Positions 1 through 6,107 of a stretch of DNA of 14,160 bases are shown piece after piece. The translations under genes and the position numbers were made by a program. Each line of letters begins with the position of its first letter. Position 1 is the stretch's first letter. The notes beneath the pieces are model-generated. The model saw only the letters and a program-made list of their open reading frames with translations, searched no databases and had not been told where the DNA came from. This DNA is from JBIOYL01 sp044870185 (GTDB lineage: Bacteria; Actinomycetota; CALGFH01): positions 1 to 14,160 of the forward strand of contig JBIOYL010000389.1 of NCBI GenBank assembly GCA_044870185.1, written 5' to 3'.

Positions 1-491
1 GGGGCCAGCCCGGCCGCGGCGAAGGCGCCGGCGCCGAGCTCGACCGCGAAGCGGTACGGCCCGCCGGGCGCGTACTCGGGGCAGGGGTCGGCCGCACAGG
101 GTGCCATCTCGCGGACCGCGACCACCCGCCCGTCGGCGGCCACGAAGGCGATCGACAGGGGGATGCGGGTGCCCTTCATCCAGAAGGCGGCCCGCACGTC
201 GGCCGGGAACAGGAACGCCATGCCGGTCCCGCGGGGCAGCGCCGCGCGGCCCGCGAGGCCACGCTCGCGCTCGGCCGGCGTGGCGGCCACCTCGAGCCGG
301 ACCCGGACCGGCGCCCGGCCGCGGGGCTCGAGCAGGTAGTCGGCCACCGGCAGGGCACGCGGCCGGGCGGCGGGGACCAGGCCACCGCCGGTCCGGCCCC
401 GGCCGAGCAGGCCGAGCGCGAGCGCGACGCCGGCGGCGACGACCACGCCGGCCAACGCCAGCGCGACCGGCGTGCGGACCCGCGGCTGCAT
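1..491 (-). CDS. DUF192 (UPF0127) family membrane-anchored or exported protein, C-terminus cut by window edge
   Basis: The reading frame opens with ATG at 491 and stays open to base 1, giving about 163 residues without a stop, so the gene continues left of the window. Residues about 9-30 are a hydrophobic Ala/Val/Leu segment without a lipobox Cys, which fits a signal peptide or membrane anchor. The DUF192 core follows: ERGLAGR at about 76-82, GTGMAFLF at 88-95 and FWMKGTRIPLSIAF at 103-116. The family signature usually reads FWMKNT, so Gly replaces Asn here. Two Cys (CAADPC) lie further on. The biochemical role of DUF192 proteins is unknown; they are small beta-rich proteins, often exported. 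The upstream ribosome site is only a G run. The gene is divergent from the cysteine peptidase, and the 230-base gap could hold promoters for both. The family call is confident; any function would be a guess. Confidence 0.85.
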   Translation of the reverse strand, partial: MQPRVRTPVALALAGVVVAAGVALALGLLGRGRTGGGLVPAARPRALPVADYLLEPRGRAPVRVRLEVAATPAERERGLAGRAALPRGTGMAFLFPADVRAAFWMKGTRIPLSIAFVAADGRVVAVREMAPCAADPCPEYAPGGPYRFAVELGAGAFAAAGLA

Positions 492-530
492 GCCCCCAGG
501 GTAGGGCGCAGCCGGGAGCTCCGGGAGCCG

Positions 531-551
531 CGTCACCGCGCGGCGGTGACG
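531..551. promoter_or_regulatory. Perfect inverted repeat in the divergent intergenic region
   Basis: CGTCACCGC (531-539) and GCGGTGACG (543-551) are exact reverse complements around a 3-base centre. It lies 40 bases upstream of the DUF192 start and 170 bases upstream of the peptidase start. It could be a repressor operator or an RNA hairpin. There is no T tract, so an intrinsic terminator is less likely. No regulator gene is nearby, so the role is inferred from symmetry and position only. Confidence 0.35.
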
Positions 552-709
552 TACGGCACTGCGCCGGGGCCGCCCGCCTGCGAGCATGCCCTCGCCGGGC
601 ACGCCGCCATGGGAGAGCAGCTCGAGGCAGAGGAGGACCGGTCGGGAGCGGCAGGCCTCGGCGACGAATTCGGCAGGCCCGGCGGTCGGCGCCGGCGCCC
701 CGGCGCTTC

Positions 710-714
710 GGAGG
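710..714 (+). promoter_or_regulatory. Ribosome binding site GGAGG that sets the peptidase start
   Basis: GGAGG lies 6 bases before ATG 721. The in-frame ATG at 715 directly abuts it and is too close to use. The in-frame ATG at 586 has no comparable site, and the stretch it would add looks non-coding. Confidence 0.7.
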
Positions 715-720
715 ATGCGC

Positions 721-1620
721 ATGCAACGGACCCAACTGATCGAGCTCGGCGAGCACGGCACCAAGGGCACCGGGTGGCTGCCCGACCCGCCCGACGTGCG
801 CGACTACACCAAGGAACACGCCGACGTCGCCCCCATGCTGGCCAAGCTGGACGTGGCCAGGGCCGACTACGCCGCGCTGCCGGCCGCCGTCGACCTGCGC
901 CAGTGGTGCTCGCCCATCGAGGACCAGGGCCAGCTCGGCTCGTGCACGGCCAACGCCGGCTGCGGCATGGTCGAGTACTTCGAGCGGCGCGCGTTCGGCA
1001 AGTACCTCGACGCCTCGCGGCTGTTCCTGTACAAGGCGACCCGCGAGCTGCTCGGCTGGACCGGGGACACCGGGGCCTTCCTGCGCACGACCATCGGGGC
1101 GATGGCGCTGTTCGGCACCTGCCCCGAGCGCTACTGGGCCTACGACATCGCCCAGTTCGACCAGGAGCCGCCCGCGTTCTGCTACGCCTTCGCCGACAAC
1201 TACCGGGCGCTCACGTACTACCGGCTCGACCCGGCCGGCAGCGACCCCCGCCAGGTCCTGAACGACCTCAAGAGCCAGCTCGCGGCGGGGCTGCCGGCCA
1301 TGTTCGGCTTCACCGTCTACGCCAGCATCCGCGAGCCGGGCCTGCGCGGCAAGATCCCCTACCCGGGCCCCAAGGAGAGCGTGCTCGGCGGCCACGCCAT
1401 CGTGGCCGTCGGCTACGACGACGGCATCACCATCCAGAACCCGCTCCCGGGCGGGCCGCACACCACCGGCGCCCTGGTCATCCGCAACTCCTGGGGCGCC
1501 TCGTGGGGTGACCACGGCTACGGCTACCTCCCCTACGAGTACGTGCTGCAAGGCACGGCCGAGGACTTCTGGGTCCTGATCGACCAGCGCTGGGTGGACA
1601 CCGGACCGTTCAACCAGTAG
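721..1620 (+). CDS. C1-family papain-like cysteine peptidase
   Basis: The product is 299 residues. Papain-family enzymes hydrolyse peptide bonds with a Cys-His-Asn triad, and all parts are visible: oxyanion-hole Gln69 and nucleophile Cys75 in DQGQLGSCTAN, His225 in GGHAIVAVGYD, and Asn256 in IRNSWGASWGDHGYGYL. The N-terminal WLPDPPDVRDYT (19-30) is typical of bacterial C1 peptidases of this type. There is no signal peptide and no recognisable inhibitory propeptide; only about 50 residues precede the mature-like domain. The enzyme is therefore probably cytoplasmic and made close to its active form. A chagasin-like inhibitor is encoded 72 bases downstream on the same strand, with a strong hairpin between them, so the inhibitor may replace the missing prodomain as the control. 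The substrate is unknown. Start 721 was chosen for its ribosome binding site. Confidence 0.9.
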   Translation: MQRTQLIELGEHGTKGTGWLPDPPDVRDYTKEHADVAPMLAKLDVARADYAALPAAVDLRQWCSPIEDQGQLGSCTANAGCGMVEYFERRAFGKYLDASRLFLYKATRELLGWTGDTGAFLRTTIGAMALFGTCPERYWAYDIAQFDQEPPAFCYAFADNYRALTYYRLDPAGSDPRQVLNDLKSQLAAGLPAMFGFTVYASIREPGLRGKIPYPGPKESVLGGHAIVAVGYDDGITIQNPLPGGPHTTGALVIRNSWGASWGDHGYGYLPYEYVLQGTAEDFWVLIDQRWVDTGPFNQ

Positions 1621-1632
1621 TAGGGTCATCCC

Positions 1633-1662
1633 GCCGGCCCGGCGACGGTGTGCCGGGCCGGC
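1633..1662 (+). terminator. Strong GC hairpin between peptidase and inhibitor genes
   Basis: An 11-bp perfect stem (1633-1643 with 1652-1662) closes an 8-base loop starting 13 bases after the peptidase stop codon. Outside it, AGGGT (1622-1626) can also pair with ACCCT (1664-1668). There is no T tract, as is common for actinobacterial candidate terminators. It could end or partly attenuate transcription, which would change the ratio of inhibitor to peptidase, or it could protect the 3' end of the message. Confidence 0.5.
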
Positions 1663-1692
1663 CACCCTGCGCCGCCGACCCCGGGAGGACCG

Positions 1693-2028
1693 ATGGACCG
1701 CCACGAGGTTCGGCTCGCGCCGGGCCAGCGCTTCCACCTGTCCCTGCCGGGCCTGGGCACAGCCGGCTACGCCTGGACGGCCGAGGTGGAGGGCGACCGG
1801 GCCGCCCTGCACGTCCGCATCGACCAGGTGCCGCAGGAGGAACCCCTACGGCCAGGCGCCAGCACCTCCGAACGGGTGGTGGTCGAAGCCCTCGCCCCCG
1901 GGCGGGCCATCGTCCACCTGCGGCAGGCGCGGCCGTGGGAGGGCTTCTCCGCGGCGGTGGACGAGCGCATCCTGGAGGTGACCGTGGCCGGGCCCGGCCC
2001 GGCTGCCGGTGAAGTTACCAAGCGGTAG
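1693..2028 (+). CDS. Chagasin-like (MEROPS I42) cysteine peptidase inhibitor
   Basis: The product is 111 residues, about chagasin size (roughly 110). Chagasin-family proteins have an immunoglobulin-like beta fold and block papain-like enzymes with three loops. The loop 2 equivalent is GTAGYAW (22-28; the classical form is NPTTGY/F-x-W). The loop 4 equivalent is in PLRPGASTSE (51-60), less like the usual GxGG. Loop 6 RPWEGF (80-85) matches the hallmark RPW motif. There is no signal peptide, so it would share the cytoplasm with the peptidase encoded just upstream. GGGAGG at 1683-1688, 4 bases before ATG 1693, supports this start; an in-frame ATG at 1648 lies inside the hairpin region. The assignment rests on size, the GY-W and RPW motifs, and the adjacent C1 peptidase. 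The weak loop 4 is the main doubt. Confidence 0.8.
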   Translation: MDRHEVRLAPGQRFHLSLPGLGTAGYAWTAEVEGDRAALHVRIDQVPQEEPLRPGASTSERVVVEALAPGRAIVHLRQARPWEGFSAAVDERILEVTVAGPGPAAGEVTKR

Positions 2029-2056
2029 ACTGCCCGTCAGGCCACGCCCATCCGCT

Positions 2057-2062
2057 GGAGGA
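2057..2062 (+). promoter_or_regulatory. Ribosome binding site GGAGGA for the GTG start at 2068
   Basis: GGAGGA ends 5 bases before GTG 2068, fixing a non-ATG start that opens directly into the first membrane helix. The gap after the inhibitor stop codon is only 39 bases, so co-transcription is likely. Confidence 0.7.
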
Positions 2063-2067
2063 CACGC

Positions 2068-4263
2068 GTGAAGCTCGCCATCGCGGCCGTGATCACGTTC
2101 TTCGCCATCGGGCTGGCCGGCATGCGGGCCGAGCGCATCGCCCGGCTGGTCGCCGTCGGTGCGCCGGCCCCCGAGCGCCTCCACGGCGTCCCCCAGCGCC
2201 TGTGGGCGGAGGTGACCGAGGTGCTCGGGCAGCGCAAGCTGCTCAAGCGCCCGCTCCCCGGCCTGGCCCACTTCTTCACCTTCTGGGGCTTCGTGATCCT
2301 GCTCACCACGATCGTCGAGGCCTACGGGGAGCTGTTCGGCGACCGCTTCGCGCTGCCGCTGGTCGGCCACGCCGCCTGGCTCGGGTTCCTGCAGGACTTC
2401 ACGACGGTCGCCGTCGCCGCGAGCCTGGTGCTGTTCGCGCTCATCCGCGTGCGCCAGTCGCCCGCCCGGCGCGAGCGGGCGAGCCGCTTCTACGGCTCCC
2501 ACACGCTCCAGGCCTGGGTCATCCTGGCCATGATCGCCGCGGTGGTGGTCACGCTGCTCGGCTACCGGGGCGCACGGGTGGCGCTCGGCACCTTCCCCTA
2601 CGGCGGGGCCGCGTTCGCCTCCCACGCGGCCGGCGCCGCGCTGAAGGGTCTGTCGACCGGGACGCTGCGGGCGCTCGACGCGGCCTTCCTGCTCGCCCAC
2701 ATCACCGTCGTGCTCGCCTTCCTGGTGCTGGTCATGTTCTCCAAGCACCTGCACATCTTCACCGCGCCGCTGAACGTGGCCTTCTCGCGGCGGCCCAAGG
2801 CGCTCGGGCCGCTCGCCACCCCGGTCATCGACGTCGAGAACATGAGCGAGGACGACGTGTTCGGCGTCGGCGCGGTCGAGCAGTTCACCTGGAAGCAGCT
2901 CCTGGACCTGACCACCTGCACCGAGTGCGGCCGCTGCCAGGACCAGTGCCCCGCCTGGAACACCGGCAAGCCGCTGTCCCCCAAGATGGTCATCACCGAC
3001 CTGCGCGACCACCTGTTCGCCAAGGCACCGTTCCTGCTCGGCGAGGTGCCGGCGGACGCGGGGGCGGCAGGCGCGGGGGCGGCGGGCGGGGGGGCGCCCG
3101 GCGCCGGAGCGACGCCGAGCGCTCCAGGGGCGGACGGCGCGGCGGGCGGCGGGGGTCCCGACCCGGCCGTGCTGGACGCCGACCTCGTGACCGACGTCGT
3201 CGGCTACGACGTGCTGTGGTCGTGCACGACCTGCGGCGCCTGCGTCGAGCAGTGCCCGGTCGACATCGAGCACGTCGACACGATCGTCGACATGCGCCGC
3301 TACGACGTGCTCATGCAGTCCCGCTTCCCCAGCGAGGCGGGCACCATGCTGCGCAACATCGAGAACTCGGGCGACCCGTGGGGGCTCGGCGCCGGCCAGC
3401 GGCTCGCCTGGACCCAGGACCTCGACTTCGAGGTGCCGGTGGTGACCGGCACCATCCCCGACGACGTCGAATACCTGTACTGGGTGGGCTGCGCGGGGGC
3501 GCTGGAGGACCGGGCGCGCCGGGCGACCCGGGCGATCGCCCGCCTGCTGCGGCACGCCGGGGTCTCCTTCGCCGTGCTCGGCCCGCGCGAGTCGTGCACC
3601 GGCGACCCGGCCCGCCGGCTCGGCAACGAGTACCTCTACCAGCTGCAGGCGCAGCAGAACATCGACACGCTGGCCGAGGCCGGGGTCCGCAAGGTCGTCG
3701 CCTCCTGCCCGCACTGCTTCAACACGCTCGCACGCGAGTACCCCGACCTGGGCGGCCGCTACGAGGTGCTGCACCACTCCCAGCTCCTGGCCCGCCTGGT
3801 CGCCGACGGGCGCCTCGAGCCGGAGACCGCGGTGCAGGCCACCGTCACCTACCACGACCCCTGCTACCTCGGGCGCCACAACGACGTCTACGACGAGCCG
3901 CGCTCGGTGCTCGGGGCCGTCCCCGGGCTGCGCGCGGTCGAGATGCACCGCTGCCGCTCGCGCGGCTTCTGCTGCGGCGCCGGCGGGGCGCGCATGTGGA
4001 TGGAGGAGCGCATCGGCAAGCGGGTCAACCTCGAGCGCACCGACGAGGCCTTGGCCACCGGCGCCGACGTGGTGGGCACCGCCTGCCCGTACTGCATGGT
4101 GATGCTCGACGACGCGGTCAAGCAGCGCCAGGCCGAGGGGGCCGCCGAGGGCGTACAGGTGCTCGACGTCGCCCAGGTGCTGGAGCGCTCGCTCGGCGCC
4201 ACCGGCGCCGCCGCGGCCGGCGGCCCGCGGGCCGCGGCGGGCACCGGCGAAGGCGCGGCGTAG
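2068..4263 (+). CDS. Membrane-bound HdrD-like iron-sulfur oxidoreductase, candidate ETF:menaquinone oxidoreductase (EMO type)
   Basis: The product is 731 residues. The N-terminus has about five membrane helices (roughly 3-18, 66-88, 105-126, 150-165, 204-224), like HdrE/NarI cytochrome b subunits. His68, His211, His227 and His229 are candidate heme ligands. Two 4Fe-4S motifs follow: CTECGRCQDQCP (284-295) and CTTCGACVEQCP (386-397). Between them lies a Gly/Ala/Pro-rich low-complexity insert (about 329-366). Two cysteine-rich CCG-type domains finish the protein: Cys475, Cys510 and Cys547-PH-Cys550, then Cys599, CCG at 635-637 and CPYC (673-676). This order is known in membrane ETF:menaquinone oxidoreductases, which pass electrons from acyl-CoA dehydrogenation via ETF to quinone, and in HdrDE-like proteins. 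No etf or acyl-CoA dehydrogenase gene is in the window, so the partner is inferred. The architecture is clear, the physiological substrate less so. Confidence 0.85.
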   Translation: MKLAIAAVITFFAIGLAGMRAERIARLVAVGAPAPERLHGVPQRLWAEVTEVLGQRKLLKRPLPGLAHFFTFWGFVILLTTIVEAYGELFGDRFALPLVGHAAWLGFLQDFTTVAVAASLVLFALIRVRQSPARRERASRFYGSHTLQAWVILAMIAAVVVTLLGYRGARVALGTFPYGGAAFASHAAGAALKGLSTGTLRALDAAFLLAHITVVLAFLVLVMFSKHLHIFTAPLNVAFSRRPKALGPLATPVIDVENMSEDDVFGVGAVEQFTWKQLLDLTTCTECGRCQDQCPAWNTGKPLSPKMVITDLRDHLFAKAPFLLGEVPADAGAAGAGAAGGGAPGAGATPSAPGADGAAGGGGPDPAVLDADLVTDVVGYDVLWSCTTCGACVEQCPVDIEHVDTIVDMRRYDVLMQSRFPSEAGTMLRNIENSGDPWGLGAGQRLAWTQDLDFEVPVVTGTIPDDVEYLYWVGCAGALEDRARRATRAIARLLRHAGVSFAVLGPRESCTGDPARRLGNEYLYQLQAQQNIDTLAEAGVRKVVASCPHCFNTLAREYPDLGGRYEVLHHSQLLARLVADGRLEPETAVQATVTYHDPCYLGRHNDVYDEPRSVLGAVPGLRAVEMHRCRSRGFCCGAGGARMWMEERIGKRVNLERTDEALATGADVVGTACPYCMVMLDDAVKQRQAEGAAEGVQVLDVAQVLERSLGATGAAAAGGPRAAAGTGEGAA

Positions 4264-4270
4264 CGCCGGC

Positions 4271-4296
4271 CGCCCGGGTCGCCCGCCCGGGTCGCC
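4271..4296. repeat. 13-bp tandem duplication between convergent genes
   Basis: CGCCCGGGTCGCC occurs twice head to tail (4271-4283, 4284-4296) and starts a third time. It fills most of the 37-base gap between the iron-sulfur protein stop and the dCTP deaminase stop. A GC-only 9-bp stem (4210-4218 with 4230-4238) lies just inside the end of the upstream gene and may serve as its terminator. No T tract is seen on either strand. Confidence 0.5.
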
Positions 4297-4300
4297 CGCC

Positions 4301-5827
4301 CTACCGCTCGGCGAAGTTCTCCCAGTAGCGCGACGGGGTCGGGCCGCGCTGGCCCTGGTACTTGGAGCGCACCCCCGTGGAGCCGTAGGGACGCTCGGCC
4401 GGGGTGGTGAGCTGGAACACGGCGATCTGGCCGATGCGCATGCCCGGGTACAGGGTGATGGGCAGGTTGGCCACGTTGGACAGCTCCAGGGTCACGTGCC
4501 CGGTGAAGCCCGGGTCGAGGAACCCGGCCGTCGAATGGGTCAACAGACCCAGACGGCCCAACGAGGAGTTGTGCGTCGGGATGAAGGCCGGTCCGGCCAG
4601 GAACAGCCCGCTCGGCGAGCTCACCTGGATGCAGCGCACGGGGACGCTGTCGACCTCCCGCACGGCGACGATCGCCCGGAGCTCCGGCGGTGGCGTGCCG
4701 GGCCGCCGCTGGCGCTCCAGCTTGCGCGGCAGGCGGAACACCGGCCGGTGCGGTGTGAACTCGACCACGAAGCGCGGACCGCGGTCGACGCCGCCGACGG
4801 TGGCCGGCCCCTTGGTCTTGACCGGCCGGTAGCCGAGGCTGGCCGCTAGCTCGACGACCGCGTCCGCCAGCGTCTCCACCGTGGTCGTGAACGCGCAGCG
4901 CCCGCGGGCGTCGACCTGCCCGCCGCCGTCCATGAGCCCCTCCAGCAGCGCGGCCCGCTGCGGGACGCTCGCGCGCAGGTACGCGCTGGGGACGCGCATG
5001 GTACCGACGGCGCCGCCTGCCCGCTCGATCCCGCCCAGCACCGCGTCAGCATGGGTGGCCTCAGCCTGCGGGCTCGTCCCATCGCCCAGCCGGAGCCCGA
5101 GGGCATACGGATCGACCGGCAGCGGCCGCTGCGGATACTGCACCGGCGCGGCCAGGGCGACGTGGTGGTGGTCGTCCTCGTGGGCGGCGCAGAGGCGCTC
5201 GGCGAGCTGCGCGGTGGTGACCGTGCGTGGGTGCCGGCCGCCAGGTCGCCGGCCATGCCGGTCGCAGGTCTGCCAGCGGTGCTCGAGGTCGGCGAGGAGG
5301 GACTGGCCGTCGCAGAAGACGATCTCCCGGCACGGCCGGCCCTCGAGCACGCCGGTGGCGGCCAGCACGGTGCAGACGCGGCCGCGCTCGTCGAAGACCC
5401 GATCGCCAGCCCGCAGCTCGCCCATGGTGGTCCAGCCGGCGGGCGTCGGGACCGGCGTGTCGACTGCCAGCGCCTTGCCCTCCAGGCGCGCGGCGAACTC
5501 CGGCGGGATGCCGATCAGCTCCAGGGTGGAGGCGAGCACGAACTCGCCCGGATGCAGAATGAAGGCGTCGTCCGGCTTGACCTCGACCAGCTCGGTCAGG
5601 TCCTGCATCGGCTGCTTCAGGTCGATGTAGGGGTAGCGGGCGTTGTGGAAGACCCGGAAGCGGCTGTCCAGCCGGATGTCGATGCTCGACGGCTGGATGG
5701 CGTCGTCATCCAAGGGGTCGACGACCAGGCGGCCGGCCTCGATGGCCTCCCGCAGGCTGCGGTCGGAGAGGATCAAGCGCGGCTCCGCGGTGCTCCGGTC
5801 GGTGGGGTCTCGGTGGGGTCGCGGCAT
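4301..5827 (-). CDS. dcd: dCTP deaminase (probably dUMP-forming) interrupted by an in-frame intein
   Basis: The precursor is 508 residues: N-extein 1-118, intein 119-420, C-extein 421-508. The spliced enzyme would be 206 residues, near the roughly 190 of mycobacterial Dcd. The exteins follow the mycobacterial bifunctional dCTP deaminase/dUTPase closely: QPSSIDIRLD (45-54), HPGEFVLAS (92-100), LEGK joined to SSLGRLGLLTHSTAGF, TLELSNVANLP (446-456) and KYQGQRGPTPSR near the end. It converts dCTP to dUMP or dUTP for dTTP synthesis. Ser421, Arg425 and Glu448 match the E. coli active-site residues Ser111, Arg115 and Glu138, so activity needs splicing. ATG 5827 has only a weak ribosome site. TTG 5776, 7 bases after GGAG, would give an N-terminus beginning at LILSD, matching the usual family start, so the first 17 residues are doubtful. 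The gene is divergent from the tRNA gene. Confidence 0.95.
   Translation of the reverse strand: MPRPHRDPTDRSTAEPRLILSDRSLREAIEAGRLVVDPLDDDAIQPSSIDIRLDSRFRVFHNARYPYIDLKQPMQDLTELVEVKPDDAFILHPGEFVLASTLELIGIPPEFAARLEGKALAVDTPVPTPAGWTTMGELRAGDRVFDERGRVCTVLAATGVLEGRPCREIVFCDGQSLLADLEHRWQTCDRHGRRPGGRHPRTVTTAQLAERLCAAHEDDHHHVALAAPVQYPQRPLPVDPYALGLRLGDGTSPQAEATHADAVLGGIERAGGAVGTMRVPSAYLRASVPQRAALLEGLMDGGGQVDARGRCAFTTTVETLADAVVELAASLGYRPVKTKGPATVGGVDRGPRFVVEFTPHRPVFRLPRKLERQRRPGTPPPELRAIVAVREVDSVPVRCIQVSSPSGLFLAGPAFIPTHNSSLGRLGLLTHSTAGFLDPGFTGHVTLELSNVANLPITLYPGMRIGQIAVFQLTTPAERPYGSTGVRSKYQGQRGPTPSRYWENFAER
4568..5473 (-). mobile_element. Class 3 (WCT) intein with a LAGLIDADG-type endonuclease region
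   Basis: The intein is 302 residues, inserted between Lys118 and Ser421 of dCTP deaminase. In intein numbering, block A starts with Ala1 (ALAVDTPVPT), not the Cys or Ser nucleophile of class 1. Block B has His65-Arg-Trp67, block F has Cys281 in VPVRCIQV, and block G ends PTHN with Thr300, His301 and Asn302, followed by the +1 Ser. Trp at B:12, Cys at F:4 and Thr at G:5 form the published class 3 signature, in which the block F Cys makes the first nucleophilic attack. The centre holds a LAGLIDADG-like motif 1, LGLRLGDG (125-132, Asp131), and a motif 2, LLEGLMDGGG (176-185), where Gly184 replaces the usual catalytic acid. Splicing residues look intact, while endonuclease activity is doubtful. 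Base composition matches the host gene, suggesting long residence or a GC-rich source. Confidence 0.92.
5799..5820. repeat. 11-bp perfect tandem duplication near the dcd start
   Basis: TCGGTGGGGTC is present twice head to tail (5799-5809, 5810-5820). It lies within the first codons of the longest dCTP deaminase frame, upstream of the TTG at 5776. It looks like replication slippage and adds doubt to the ATG start at 5827. Confidence 0.6.
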
Positions 5828-5915
5828 TGTCCCACGCTGGGAGCCCCGTCCGGGCGGCGAGCCCGTCCGGCGGCGGCCCCTTTGCGGAGGAGCTGGCCGC
5901 CGCCGGCCTCATCCG

Positions 5916-5945
5916 TTGCCGCGGCGCCGGGCGGGTGACTACAAT
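5916..5945 (+). promoter_or_regulatory. Sigma-70 type promoter of the tRNA-Gly gene
   Basis: TTGCCG (-35, 5916-5921) and TACAAT (-10, 5940-5945) are separated by 18 bases. Transcription would start near 5952, about 5 bases before the mature tRNA end. This is the best consensus promoter in the window. Confidence 0.7.
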
Positions 5946-5956
5946 CGCCCACCTGC

Positions 5957-6030
5957 GCGGGCGTAGTTCAATGGCAGAACTCGAGCTTCCCAAGCTCGTG
6001 GTGGGGGTTCGATTCCCCTCGCCCGCTCCA
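5957..6030 (+). tRNA. tRNA-Gly, anticodon CCC, CCA encoded
   Basis: The cloverleaf folds fully. Acceptor stem GCGGGCG (5957-5963) pairs with CGCCCGC (6020-6026). The D-arm is GTTC/GAAC. The anticodon stem CGAGC/GCTCG encloses loop TTCCCAA, with CCC at positions 34-36 reading GGG codons. The variable loop is TGGT, and the T-arm is GGGGG-TTCGATT-CCCCT with one G-U pair. Discriminator T6027 is followed by a genomic CCA. It is divergent from dcd. tRNA 3' ends are common integration sites, and the stretch to its right looks accessory, but no second copy of the 3' end was seen in the window. Confidence 0.97.
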
Positions 6031-6107
6031 CCCAGCACTCAAGGTCACCGGTCTGGTGGCTCCATGCGCTTCTTCGCGGGTGTGACGGCGGCGTGGGCGA
6101 GTTGGCC

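Noticed and set aside
1846..3948. Long minus-strand open frame (700 residues) opposite the iron-sulfur protein
   Set aside because: It is a GC-bias shadow: Gln/His/Val/Arg-rich low-complexity translation with no motifs, while the opposite strand encodes a protein with exact cluster motifs.
2202..4328. Plus-strand open frame of 708 residues overlapping the iron-sulfur protein in another frame
   Set aside because: The translation is almost all Arg, Gly, Pro and Ala, and the real frame covers the same bases.
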